Shown: positions 1 through 8,620 of the stretch, piece by piece
How the letters are laid out: each line of letters starts with the position of its first letter
Position numbering within the stretch: position 1 is the first letter of the stretch
Assembly: GCA_007693505.1 (NCBI GenBank)
Contig: REDL01000055.1
Span: 1-64,000, forward strand
Reading direction: 5' to 3'
Length of the DNA stretch: 64,000 nucleotides
Source: Desulfovibrionales bacterium
GTDB taxonomy: Bacteria; Desulfobacterota; Desulfovibrionia; Desulfovibrionales; Desulfonatronaceae
Translations under genes and position numbers: made by a program
Notes under the pieces: model-generated
The model's database searches: none
Seen by the model: the letters and a program-made list of their open reading frames with translations, nothing else
Told to the model about the DNA's origin: nothing

Positions 1-103
1 ATTTTCGATCCGTTTCTTTGAATTGACGATCTGTTTCACGAAAAAGGGCCTTAATATCGTCAAAGTACCGTCCAACGTCTTCTCTGGTTGCATATTCGGC
101 CAT
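1..103 (-). CDS. Partial gene, N-terminus of a coiled-coil protein with ETDR repeats
   Basis: Reading leftwards from the ATG at 103, 34 codons stay open to the window edge. The peptide starts MAEYATREDVGRYF and then contains FRETDRQFKETDRK, the heptad-like E-T-D-R repeat typical of DUF3782-like or PD-(D/E)XK-associated hypothetical proteins (family recognition from memory). No strong Shine-Dalgarno is visible (GAACCTCCC before the ATG). It lies 76 bases downstream of the membrane protein of the radical SAM set, on the same strand, so it could be the last gene of that transcript or an independent gene. Function unknown. Confidence 0.5.
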   Translation of the reverse strand, partial: MAEYATREDVGRYFDDIKALFRETDRQFKETDRK

Positions 104-178
104 GGGAGGTTCTTTTCTGAATGGTCAAATGGAGCCGTCAAGGGTGTTTCCATCGTCATAACTCTCCCTGAGGAAACG

Positions 179-1198
179 TCAAGTGCGTCCGAACCGCACC
201 GCCGCCTTGGCCATGGCCAGCGCGGCGCTGAAGATTCTCGCCGCGTCAGCGGGCTTGGTATGGTATCCGCTGGTTTTGGTGGTGTGTTGGCGGACTACCA
301 GTACTTCCACATTGTTCTCCACCTTAAATTCCTTGATAGCGCCCCTGGGCAAGGAAATATTACTGGTAGACGTTTCCAGGTCAAAGCCCGGCCTGGCCAC
401 CAAAACCACATAGGCATAGGGGTAGCTCGTTCCCTTGACGTCGTTGGTCACCACCTGAACGTACATGCCCAGAAACGTCTCGGGCGCATCCGGAATCCGG
501 ATGCGCAGTTTGACATCCTCCGGAATTTTCGTCTCCCCGCGCAGGAGCATCATCACCGTGACCTGATCCTCATCGATCTCTTGCCGGGCACTGCTGATAA
601 TGGACTCCAGGGCCTCTACCTTGACCATCACCTTGGGGAGCCGCAGAATGCGCCGGGTGCCGGTGATCCAGTGCGGCCCCAGCAAGATCAGGGCATTGAA
701 CAGCAGTATCCGGACCTCAGGGGGGTACGGTGCGAACCCGTATTCCAGATAATGAACAATCGCATAAGCCATTGGGGCCGCGATAACGCCCAAAGTGATC
801 AGCCCCAGTGTATTGGTCACGTCCATAGCCGAGCGGTTCCAGCGCAGCATGTTCCGGTCCAGCTCCTGGAGATCATGCAAACGCTGGATATCCATGCTCT
901 CCCAGTCTGTATCCGGACTGAAGCGGCCGCTTTCCACCCGGTTATGATACCCTTGGACACAAAGCAGTACCGAGCCGGCCAGCAACAGCAGAACTCCGGA
1001 CATGAAAGAACCGGTCAAGGCCTGGATCAGAAGGCCGGCGATGATCAGGATGAAGGAAAGAGCCAGCCGTTTGCCGTAGGCCATGAACGGCCAGAAGTGG
1101 AACACAACGATGCCGCGCTCTTCCAGAGACAAAGCGATTGGTGACTCGGAACCGGATGGACGGGCAATGAGAGGTGTGCCGGAGGTGGTCGTGTTCAT
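179..1198 (-). CDS. Multi-pass membrane protein, third gene of the radical SAM / CHSA-repeat set
   Basis: 339 residues that I cannot place in a named family. Two adjacent hydrophobic segments lie near residues 45-65 and 66-85. A short, charged, helix-prone loop follows (ESMDIQRLHDLQELDRN), then two more hydrophobic segments near 130-153 and 163-182, and a soluble C-terminal half rich in beta-type segments. GAGG-like GAGGCCGCCCC precedes the ATG. It begins only 13 bases after the radical SAM gene ends, so it is almost certainly co-transcribed with that gene and with the CHSA-repeat protein. It may anchor, export or protect the modified product, but that is inferred only from position. Confidence 0.75.
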   Translation of the reverse strand: MNTTTSGTPLIARPSGSESPIALSLEERGIVVFHFWPFMAYGKRLALSFILIIAGLLIQALTGSFMSGVLLLLAGSVLLCVQGYHNRVESGRFSPDTDWESMDIQRLHDLQELDRNMLRWNRSAMDVTNTLGLITLGVIAAPMAYAIVHYLEYGFAPYPPEVRILLFNALILLGPHWITGTRRILRLPKVMVKVEALESIISSARQEIDEDQVTVMMLLRGETKIPEDVKLRIRIPDAPETFLGMYVQVVTNDVKGTSYPYAYVVLVARPGFDLETSTSNISLPRGAIKEFKVENNVEVLVVRQHTTKTSGYHTKPADAARIFSAALAMAKAAVRFGRT

Positions 1199-1210
1199 GG
1201 GGCGGCCTCT

Positions 1211-2719
1211 TCAAGCGGTTGATATTGGTGCAGTCGGCACGCAGGGAATACATGGCGGCGGATGATGCGCAAACCCCTTGGCCCTTGCCAGTTCGTCAAA
1301 GCCAAAATGGCGCCAATACAGCGGGCAGCCGCCATGGCAAAAGGCGAAGTGCTCGCACTCCCGGCATGCGGGATGGGCAAAGTCTTTACGACGGTAGGCC
1401 GTTGCGGCCGGACGGTTCCAGATGGTCAGGAAGTCTTCCTGGAGCAGATCACCCACGGGGTCGTCACAGGAGGAACAGGGCAAAATCCGGCCCCGAGGGT
1501 CCACGGAAAGCAGACCGTCACACGCGCTGCAACCCTTGTTGCCCAGGTCCGCGGTAATGGGATTGAACAGGCACAGGGGTGTAGGCGAGTACCACATGAA
1601 CTCCACGTTCACCAAGGCGGCAGCCTGTTGCACGGCCAGGATCACCCGAGCCATGTCCCTGTACCGGATCAGGGGTGACTCAAATCCACTCTCCTCCCGG
1701 CTCGCGTTTCCGGCAGGGATGACCATGTTCATGCTCAACCGCTCCAGCCCCAACTGATGGCGGGCAAAGCCGGGCATTTTGACCACCATCTCCAGATTGC
1801 GGCGGTTGATGGTCGTGTTGCAATGCACGGTAATGCCAGCCTCCTGAAAATGGGCAACAGCTGCGCAGGATCGTTCAAACGATCCCGCTACCTGGGTCAC
1901 CCGGTCGTGGGTCAGCGCATCCGGACCTTCTACGCTCACCTGGGCCGAGGCCAATCCAGCGCAAGCCAAGCCTCTGGCCAAATGTTTGGACACGCGCGTA
2001 CCATTGGTGATCAGGTTGACCCGCATGCCCAGATTCCTGGTAGCGAACGCCACCAACTCCGGGAGATCTCCCCGCAACGTGGGTTCTCCGCCGGTAAAGC
2101 TCACCGATGGAACTCGAGCTTGTTTCCTGATTCGCTCCAAAACCAGCTTTACCTGGGCCGTATGCATGATCGGGCCCTCACCATCTTCCGGCGAACGACC
2201 ACATGCTCCGGCGCACCCGGCGTAGCAAAACACGCAGCGCAAATTGCACTGGTCGGTAAGCGCCACTTCGGACAAAACCGGCAAGTCGCTGAACCGGACC
2301 TCCAGAGGCCTGACCTCCACGGCACAGGTGACGGTGTCCTCTCGCAACTCCCCGGAAAGGCAGCGTCGCACCGCATCCAAAAACAAAACCACATCGCAAA
2401 GAGGTCGGGCAAGGCCCTGACTGATATTCCGCCCATTGTTGCCATGGTCCGCGTGGACCCGGGCGACGATCTCCGCAACCCGGCCGCCACTCAGCAGATA
2501 ATCCAGAATCCTGGCACCTTCCGGGTTCAGTTTATAGGCTTGATTTGGCATCCGGATCAACAGGTTGTCCTCCAGACGGACCACGACATAGGGCCGGACA
2601 TTGGCAATAAATTCATCCACCCAGGCCAAATCCGGAGGCACGGTGGACGGTGTCCGCGGACTTGCGATCCTTTCCCGCCAACCGGTTAGCCATGCGCCCA
2701 GCCGGGATGGTCGTTTCAT
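1211..2719 (-). CDS. PqqD-like / radical SAM / SPASM protein, probable peptide or protein maturase
   Basis: 502 residues from the chosen ATG. Residues about 33-90 resemble a PqqD-type recognition domain (VRLEDNLLIRMPNQAYKLNP followed by ILDYLLSGG). The radical SAM cluster motif CNLRCVFC is at 158-165, preceded by ALTDQ, and SFTGGEPTLR follows as the SAM-binding GGEP motif. The C-terminal fifth is SPASM-like and Cys-rich (GCSACDGLL, ILPCSSCDD, ACRECEHFAFCHGGCPLYW), so auxiliary Fe-S clusters are expected. The start is fixed by the ATGA overlap with the stop of the CHSA-repeat gene. A longer open frame upstream only re-reads the repeat DNA in another frame. Architecture and coupling point to post-translational modification of the neighbour's Cys-His tail; this is inference, not shown. 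Confidence 0.88.
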   Translation of the reverse strand: MKRPSRLGAWLTGWRERIASPRTPSTVPPDLAWVDEFIANVRPYVVVRLEDNLLIRMPNQAYKLNPEGARILDYLLSGGRVAEIVARVHADHGNNGRNISQGLARPLCDVVLFLDAVRRCLSGELREDTVTCAVEVRPLEVRFSDLPVLSEVALTDQCNLRCVFCYAGCAGACGRSPEDGEGPIMHTAQVKLVLERIRKQARVPSVSFTGGEPTLRGDLPELVAFATRNLGMRVNLITNGTRVSKHLARGLACAGLASAQVSVEGPDALTHDRVTQVAGSFERSCAAVAHFQEAGITVHCNTTINRRNLEMVVKMPGFARHQLGLERLSMNMVIPAGNASREESGFESPLIRYRDMARVILAVQQAAALVNVEFMWYSPTPLCLFNPITADLGNKGCSACDGLLSVDPRGRILPCSSCDDPVGDLLQEDFLTIWNRPAATAYRRKDFAHPACRECEHFAFCHGGCPLYWRHFGFDELARAKGFAHHPPPCIPCVPTAPISTA

Positions 2720-4392
2720 CGTGACCCGCCGCTGACGCAAGCCGAGTGACAGGCGGAGTGACAGGCCGAATGGCACGCGGAGTGGCAAGCCGAATGGCAC
2801 GCGGAATGGCACGCGTCGTGACAAACATTCATGTCAAAACTTGGCGACATGTTGATAAAGCTGCGCTGGAGGTGATCGCTGTCCACGGGAATGGCCGCTT
2901 CGTGTCGCCATGGGTCTTCCTGACAGGCATAGCGCCGTTGATAGCGGGGGTGGTCATTGTGGTACCAGTAATACCAGCGATTATACTCGGTATCCTGCCA
3001 GCGGTTCTCCCTGGCGGCTGTTTCGCGGGTCTCGGAGTCATATCCGGCGATGCGCTCCCGCCAAAAAGCCTGGGTGGCCGCAACATCGCAATCCCAGGCC
3101 TTTTGCTGCACGGCCCTAACGGCCATGTTCATGATCTCCTCCAGCTCCTGCTGGGAAAGTTGCCCATCATTGGCAAAGGCATGGATGAACATCCGCTCGT
3201 AGATGTCCAGCTGGGCATCCGGAGGACGCAGAACCTTGGCCTGAAGCGTTGGCTGCTCCGTCGTCACCTCCAGATACCCTTCCCGAACCAAAGACGTGAA
3301 CATGGCGCTCAGAATCTGGCGAAAGGGAATCTCCAGATAAAAGGCTGCTTCCAGGGGACTCAAATCCTTGCATATCTTGCCTTTGACCCGGAAATTGGAC
3401 AGCACCAGCTTGGGCGGGGTCCAGTCCAGGGTGTCCCAGCGAATGGCGTCCAGCCCCCGATGGGCCTTGACCATGGACCGCTGCTTGCCGACCATCAACA
3501 GGTAGAAAAAAGCCAAAAGAACCACCGCGCCGGGAACGAACAGGGCATTTACGCCGAAAAACAGCGAGTCCGCCCCGTGCTCCGATCGCCCCCTGCCGGT
3601 TAGCTCGCGCAAGGAGTCCACTGCCTGACCGACCATCCCCGAAGGCGCGACCTGCAGGGCGGCCACGTCAAACCAGACTGCGGGCAGATAGATCTGCACC
3701 CGCATATGATACCGATTTCCCGGCGCACTCCGGTGAAACAGCAGCACCAACCGATCGTGCTCGCCCCGCTGGTAGTCGATCCGGTAGCGCTCATTGACCC
3801 AAGGCTCGGTCAGCACGAGGTCGTTTTCCAGGACATACGCCCGGGCATCCAGGACGTGCGCCGGAAGCTCGAGGGGCGTATGCACCCGCAAGGTGTAGTG
3901 GCGCTGGCGCTCCGCCTCGTCCCACTGTACCGGGGACCAGTTGAAGACCACCAGCTCCCGCCCATCCTCCGCCGTGGTCGGTTCCAGATATCCGGCCTGG
4001 GCAAAGTCGGTGGGAAACCAGAACTGATAGGTCACATGCCCGGAGCGCACCCCCTGCCCGCGCTCCAGAAGTATTTCATACGCATCGCGCTGCAAACGGT
4101 TGATCTCCAGGCCGTACCGATTCCCGGCGTCATCCACGGCATGGGATCGGTCGCTGAACCGCCCCACAGCCAAACGGTCACTCCCGGAAAACACAAATCC
4201 TCGCAACCGATCCCCCACAACCCGCCACTGCACCGTATAGGCCACCACCGCCGACCCATCCGCGTTCAAATCCACATCCGTCTCCACGAAGTGGACATCG
4301 CCCTTGCGGGCCTGGGCAGGAGCGGAAACACTCAAAGCCATCCCGGCCAGCAGCCAGACCAGTATACCCAACCAAGCAAAGTTCCGGACCAT
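2716..4392 (-). CDS. DUF2207-type membrane protein with C-terminal Cys-His-Ser-Ala repeat tail
   Basis: 558 residues. A signal-anchor (LGILVWLLAGMALSVSA) leads into a beta-rich outer domain at about 30-270 with DUF2207 character, a single transmembrane helix at about 279-301, and a cytoplasmic part with the SPLEAAFYLEIPF winged-helix-like segment. A Trp/Tyr/Arg-rich linker at about 464-500 comes before a tail at 524-558 made of CHDA, six CHSA units and CVSGGSR: eight Cys spaced every four residues. GAGAGGTAAAG supports the ATG at 4392; a longer frame lacks a signal. The predicted topology puts the tail in the cytoplasm, where the overlapping radical SAM enzyme would act. DUF2207 and its relatives are known for low-complexity Gly/Cys tails (from memory); the substrate role is inference. 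Confidence 0.85.
   Translation of the reverse strand: MVRNFAWLGILVWLLAGMALSVSAPAQARKGDVHFVETDVDLNADGSAVVAYTVQWRVVGDRLRGFVFSGSDRLAVGRFSDRSHAVDDAGNRYGLEINRLQRDAYEILLERGQGVRSGHVTYQFWFPTDFAQAGYLEPTTAEDGRELVVFNWSPVQWDEAERQRHYTLRVHTPLELPAHVLDARAYVLENDLVLTEPWVNERYRIDYQRGEHDRLVLLFHRSAPGNRYHMRVQIYLPAVWFDVAALQVAPSGMVGQAVDSLRELTGRGRSEHGADSLFFGVNALFVPGAVVLLAFFYLLMVGKQRSMVKAHRGLDAIRWDTLDWTPPKLVLSNFRVKGKICKDLSPLEAAFYLEIPFRQILSAMFTSLVREGYLEVTTEQPTLQAKVLRPPDAQLDIYERMFIHAFANDGQLSQQELEEIMNMAVRAVQQKAWDCDVAATQAFWRERIAGYDSETRETAARENRWQDTEYNRWYYWYHNDHPRYQRRYACQEDPWRHEAAIPVDSDHLQRSFINMSPSFDMNVCHDACHSACHSACHSACHSACHSACHSACVSGGSR
2740..2823 (-). repeat. Seven 12-base units encoding CHDA/CHSA
   Basis: The units encode Cys-His-(Ser or Asp)-Ala seven times in register. 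Synonymous codons vary between units (TGC/TGT, CAT/CAC, TCC/TCG, GCG/GCT/GCC), so the peptide repeat is better conserved than the DNA repeat. That argues for selection on the protein tail rather than a fresh slippage array. Confidence 0.9.
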
Positions 4393-4495
4393 CTTTACCT
4401 CTCGTTCATCACTCCATTGGACACCGCCCCCCCGGTCGACACGCTCCTGAGCCGAGCATTCCCCACGACCAGGCAACCACGTCCCGCACAGGCGA

Positions 4496-5347
4496 CTATA
4501 TCCCCCGGGAATCGATCCCCGCACTCCGCAACCACATTCCAAAATCTTCAAGTGCGCGTTTGAGTAGAGCTTTTGCCTCTTTCTTGTCCTCATCAGCCAC
4601 GGAGAAAATGAATTCCAGCTGGGGATTTTCGGCGATGATTCCGGAAAGGGCCTTCACGTGGATGGCAGGGTAATGATCGGCAAAACGCCGGAGATACGGT
4701 GCCAGGAACGACTCGTCGTTGCTGTGGATGCGCAGTCGGCTCCTGGCATGGTTTACAGCGGGAAAAGCATTGACCATGAATGGGTGCAGGGACGTCTGGA
4801 AAATTGCCTGCATTTCCGGAGGCACCCCGGGAAAGCAAACGATGGCCGTCTGATTTTGCCGCACCAGCACTCCCGGTGCCGTACCGACCGGATTGGAAAG
4901 AGCCGTGGCACCTTCCGGCAACAGCGCCATTTTTTCCCGCGGAGGGTTCAAGCCGCCCTGGGCGATCACCCCGTTTGCCGCCAACGCATCATAGCTGCGA
5001 CGGATCATCTCCCGGGCCTGGATATCCAAAAAAAGCGACAAACCCAACCCTTCAGCCACCGCGGCCACGGTCAGATCGTCCTCTGTCGGACCCAAACCAC
5101 CAGTCAGAAAAAGAAACGCAGGCGGCTTGCCTGAAACCCGATTTACGGTCAAACGGACCTCCTCGGCAATAATCCCTTTATCGTCCGGCAGGATCGTCAC
5201 CTTGCCCACCATGCCGCCCAGGTCCATGATTTTCTGAATGAGCCAAAAACTGTTCCCGTCCTGAACCGAACCGTTCAGCAGTTCGTTACCCACGGCCATA
5301 ATTTCCGCCACCGCGGGTGTGAGGCGTTTCGGGCTGAGATTACGCAT
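4496..5347 (-). CDS. cinA: CinA-type competence/damage-inducible protein, MoaB/Mog-like nucleotide-binding domain only
   Basis: 283 residues. The MoCF-biosynthesis fold is clear: IMAVGNELLNGSVQDGNS, LFLTGGLGPTEDDLT, then NPVGTAPG and FPGVPPEM, as in the N-terminal domain of CinA. The C-terminal NMN deamidase domain of full CinA is absent, so this is the short form common in many bacteria, probably a pyrophosphatase acting on ADP-ribose or a related nucleotide (family knowledge). GGAGG eight bases before the ATG at 5347 fixes the start. The CHSA-repeat protein begins 103 bases downstream; a shared transcript is possible but a functional link is not implied. Confidence 0.88.
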   Translation of the reverse strand: MRNLSPKRLTPAVAEIMAVGNELLNGSVQDGNSFWLIQKIMDLGGMVGKVTILPDDKGIIAEEVRLTVNRVSGKPPAFLFLTGGLGPTEDDLTVAAVAEGLGLSLFLDIQAREMIRRSYDALAANGVIAQGGLNPPREKMALLPEGATALSNPVGTAPGVLVRQNQTAIVCFPGVPPEMQAIFQTSLHPFMVNAFPAVNHARSRLRIHSNDESFLAPYLRRFADHYPAIHVKALSGIIAENPQLEFIFSVADEDKKEAKALLKRALEDFGMWLRSAGIDSRGI

Positions 5348-5708
5348 ACAATATCCTCCAACTGTTCCGCTCGCAGGGGCAAAAAAGCCTTTCAAGAGCT
5401 GGGACAAAGCCACCCTGAATCCACGCTACAATACCCATTCCCCCAAAAAAGGAGAAATCGCACCCAGGACGGATGCTTTACCAACCATATTCTTTTCGAC
5501 TACATCAGTACGTGCCATGCAGAACACATGCCCGGCCGAAAAGGACAGCGTTCCGCCAGCCAGTTTTTTTCAGCTGTGGCAACCGGGAAAATCGAGGCCT
5601 TTCGGCCTCTATCTCCACGACACCACATGCCGAACCAGTCATATCAGTCCGGACTCCTCCCAACATATCAGCAGATAATTGAGCCCATGTGGATGGAGCA
5701 ACTTTGCC
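5348..5708. other. Divergent intergenic region between cinA and the PAS kinase
   Basis: About 360 bases with no supported gene. It must hold both divergent promoters. The only clear structure is a perfect hairpin, GAGGCC-TTTC-GGCCTC, at 5594-5609, with no T-run after it, so it does not read as a terminator. Confidence 0.5.
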
Positions 5709-7811
5709 ATGAATGACGAGAAGCGTGAACTCTCCCAGGGTCAGCACCTGGCAGCGCTGGAAGCGTTGAACACCCATAAGGCTGAACTGGAAATCCAGAA
5801 CGAGGAATTACGTCAAAGCCGGGAGGAACTGGAACGCTCCCGTCATCGCTATTTCAGGCTGTTCGATCTGGCACCTGTGGGCTATCTGACACTGAACGAC
5901 CAGAATGTCATTTTGGAGGCGAATATCAAGGCCTGTAACCTCCTCGGCCATGAGCGCAACCACCTGTTGAAGCAGAAGCTGACCAGCTTCATCGACAGAT
6001 CATCCCAATCCGTTTTCGCCAAACACCGCAGTCGGGTTCTGGAGGTCCTCACCCCCCAGTCCTGTGAACTGCTTTTGGTGAGGAAAACCGGGCACACTTT
6101 CTGGGGCCAACTGGACATGAGCCTGGATCGAGAAGGTTTGGATGATGGGCCGGTGATCAGGATTGTGGTCAGCAACATCGACGACCGCAAAAAGAGCGAC
6201 CAGGCCCTGAAGCACAGCGAGGCTCGATTACGTAACCTGCTGAACAAGGTCTCTGCCGTCGCGGTGCAGGGCTACCATGCCGACGGCACAGTCCATTTCT
6301 GGAACAAAGCCAGTGAGAGGCTTTATGGTTACAGTGCTCGGGAGGCCGAGGGCAGGAACCTGCTGGACCTGATTATTCCTCCTGAGAAACGCACGCACGT
6401 GGCGGAAAACATCAATCGGATGTTTACGCAACAACGGACAACTCCGGCAGAGGAACTCCTTTTGATGCACAAGGACGGCAGCAAAGTGCCGGTCTTTTCC
6501 AACCACGCCATTATCCAGCCCCACGGACAAGAGAAAGAGCTCTATTGCATTGATATCGACTTGACGCCGTTGAAGGAAGCAGAGCGAAAAATCAAGCATC
6601 AACGGGATATGCTCAAGTGCATTTTCGATGGCGCTCCGTACACAATGCTGCTGCTGGACAAGGAATGCCGGGTTCACGATATTAACCGAGCCGGGTTGAC
6701 GTTTTTTCAGAAAACCAAAAAAACGGTTTTGGGCAAGCACTGCGGAGCGCTTTTCAAGTGCATCATCGACCAGGAAGGCATGCCCACCCCTTCAGACGCC
6801 TGTCCGGGCTGCTTGCTCCGGCAAAATGTCCGCATCGCCTTGGATTCCGGGCAATCCCGATTGGAGGAACCCACTCGACTGTCCGTACTAAAAGGAACCG
6901 ATCCGCAATCCGGTATTGCTGTCAGAGATTTGCTCATCTCCACGGCACTGGTTGTTGCTGATGAGCGAAGGCTGGCCCTGGTAACCATCGCCGACGTCAC
7001 CGAGCGAGTCCAGATTGCGGAGGATTTGATTCAGGCCAAGGAAGCGGCGGAAGCTGCAAGCATTGCCAAAAGCCAATTTCTGGCCAACATGAGCCACGAA
7101 CTACGCACCCCGCTCAACGGATTGCTGGGCATGATGCAACTGCTCCAAACCACGGAGCTGGACGCGGAACAGGCTGAGTATGTCACGTTGTCGATCCGTT
7201 CCGGCGGCCGGTTGACCCGCCTGCTCAGCGACATTCTGGACCTCTCCCGGATCGAAGCCCGAAAATTGACCTTGCTGGAGGAACCGTTTCATCCTGAGGA
7301 ATTGATCCAGGCCGTGACCGACACACTCGGCCTAGCCTGCCGGGAAAAGGGCTTGCAGTTGGAGCAGGAGTTGAGCGATACTGTACCGGCCCGGCTGATC
7401 GGTGATGCTGTCCGTATCCGCCAGATCCTGTTTAACCTGGTAGGCAATGCGATCAAATTTACGGATCAGGGCCGTATCGATGTCGCCGTCTTCGCCCTGG
7501 ACCACCCCGAGCCGACAAAATGCCGCTTGGCTTGTTGCGTCAGCGACACGGGGAGCGGCATTCTTGAGAATCAACAGCGTCTGGTTTTCGGATCCTTTAC
7601 CCAGGCCAATGAATCCCTGACCCGCAAACACCAGGGTGCCGGACTCGGATTGGCTATCGTCAAAAGCCTCGTCGAACTTATGGACGGCACAATCAGCATT
7701 GACAGCGAACCTGGCCTTGGGGCCACGATCTGTTGCACCGTGACCGTCACGATGGACGCAATGCCGCTTGCCAACCACTCCACTCCATCGAGTTTCACCA
7801 GACAACTCTGA
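5709..7811 (+). CDS. Soluble sensor histidine kinase with three PAS domains
   Basis: 700 residues, no transmembrane segment. An N-terminal coiled coil (about 10-47) is followed by PAS domains at about 48-160, 172-290 and 303-432. A HisKA dimerisation domain has the phospho-accepting His463 in MSHELRTPLNG, and a HATPase_c domain shows IRQILFNLVGNAIKFTD, DTGSGI and GAGLGLAIVKSL. There is no receiver domain, so a separate response regulator is needed; none is next to it. The third PAS carries a CPGC pair (Cys365, Cys368) in the segment where ligand or metal-binding PAS domains vary, which could make it redox responsive (inference). The ATG at 5709 follows GGAG; an ATG at 5679 is possible. pdxJ starts 39 bases downstream. 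Confidence 0.9.
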   Translation: MNDEKRELSQGQHLAALEALNTHKAELEIQNEELRQSREELERSRHRYFRLFDLAPVGYLTLNDQNVILEANIKACNLLGHERNHLLKQKLTSFIDRSSQSVFAKHRSRVLEVLTPQSCELLLVRKTGHTFWGQLDMSLDREGLDDGPVIRIVVSNIDDRKKSDQALKHSEARLRNLLNKVSAVAVQGYHADGTVHFWNKASERLYGYSAREAEGRNLLDLIIPPEKRTHVAENINRMFTQQRTTPAEELLLMHKDGSKVPVFSNHAIIQPHGQEKELYCIDIDLTPLKEAERKIKHQRDMLKCIFDGAPYTMLLLDKECRVHDINRAGLTFFQKTKKTVLGKHCGALFKCIIDQEGMPTPSDACPGCLLRQNVRIALDSGQSRLEEPTRLSVLKGTDPQSGIAVRDLLISTALVVADERRLALVTIADVTERVQIAEDLIQAKEAAEAASIAKSQFLANMSHELRTPLNGLLGMMQLLQTTELDAEQAEYVTLSIRSGGRLTRLLSDILDLSRIEARKLTLLEEPFHPEELIQAVTDTLGLACREKGLQLEQELSDTVPARLIGDAVRIRQILFNLVGNAIKFTDQGRIDVAVFALDHPEPTKCRLACCVSDTGSGILENQQRLVFGSFTQANESLTRKHQGAGLGLAIVKSLVELMDGTISIDSEPGLGATICCTVTVTMDAMPLANHSTPSSFTRQL

Positions 7812-7850
7812 AACAAGTTTGTTGGAAGCATTGAAAGGAGCCCACAAATC

Positions 7851-8576
7851 ATGCCCGTACTCGTCGTCAACGTCGATCACGTCGCCACCCTCCGCCAAGC
7901 CCGGATGGGACGGGAACCTGACCCGGTCACCGCGGCACATCTCGCCGAACTGGGTGGGGCCCACGGGATCATCGTCCACCTGCGTGAAGATCGTCGGCAC
8001 ATCCAGGACCGGGACCTGAACCTGCTCAAGGAAACCGTCCTGACCAACCTGCACCTGGAAATGGCCGCAACAGCGGAAATGCACGCCATCGCGCTGAAAA
8101 CCCGACCGCACATGGTCTGCCTGGTCCCGGAAAAACGGGAAGAGCTGACTACCGAAGGCGGGTTGAACCTGGTCGGCAGAGAGCAGGATTTGCGGGCCTA
8201 CCTGGCCGATATCCATACTGCCGGAATCATCTCCAGCCTGTTCATCGATGCCGACCCGGAGCAGATTCACGCTGCCAAGGCCATCGGAGCCGAATACATC
8301 GAAATCCACACCGGCCACTATGGTGACGCGTTGACTCGGGAAGAGCGCATGAAGGAGCTGCGAAAAATCCGGGAGGGCATCGGGATCGCCCAGGATATCG
8401 GGCTGCAAGTCAACCTTGGCCATGGCTTGAACTACACCAATGTGCTGCCTTTTGCCCAGGTGCCGGGCATCAGGGAGTATTCCATCGGTCACAGCATTAT
8501 GGCCCGGGCCATTCATGTCGGTTTGTGCCAAGCAGTCCGGGAAATGGCGGACACCATTCGGACATTTGTCCCCTGA
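7851..8576 (+). CDS. pdxJ: Pyridoxine 5'-phosphate synthase
   Basis: 241 residues, full length for PdxJ. It condenses 1-deoxy-D-xylulose 5-phosphate with 3-amino-2-oxopropyl phosphate in the DXP-dependent vitamin B6 pathway. Seen: [12 protein letters not shown] at the N-terminus, [18 protein letters not shown], the glutamate-rich [13 protein letters not shown] loop, IEIHTGHY and LGHGLNY phosphate-site motifs. AAGGAG lies ten bases before the ATG. acpS follows 44 bases later, the usual pdxJ-acpS arrangement in proteobacteria, so they are likely one transcript. Confidence 0.97.
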   Translation: MPVLVVNVDHVATLRQARMGREPDPVTAAHLAELGGAHGIIVHLREDRRHIQDRDLNLLKETVLTNLHLEMAATAEMHAIALKTRPHMVCLVPEKREELTTEGGLNLVGREQDLRAYLADIHTAGIISSLFIDADPEQIHAAKAIGAEYIEIHTGHYGDALTREERMKELRKIREGIGIAQDIGLQVNLGHGLNYTNVLPFAQVPGIREYSIGHSIMARAIHVGLCQAVREMADTIRTFVP

Positions 8577-8620
8577 GATTCAAGAATGAAGCTGGTTCAG
8601 GGACATCCCTCGAGATATCC

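Noticed and set aside
23-1144. Long plus-strand open frame opposite the membrane protein
   Set aside because: No hydrophobic or domain pattern, and it mirrors a real gene on the minus strand; high G+C antisense frame.
2613-2828. Alternative frames across the CHSA repeat giving RVPF/RAIR-type repeats, including a longer start for the radical SAM gene
   Set aside because: They are shadow readings of the repeat DNA. The ATGA overlap and the fit of the PqqD-like domain put the radical SAM start at 2719.
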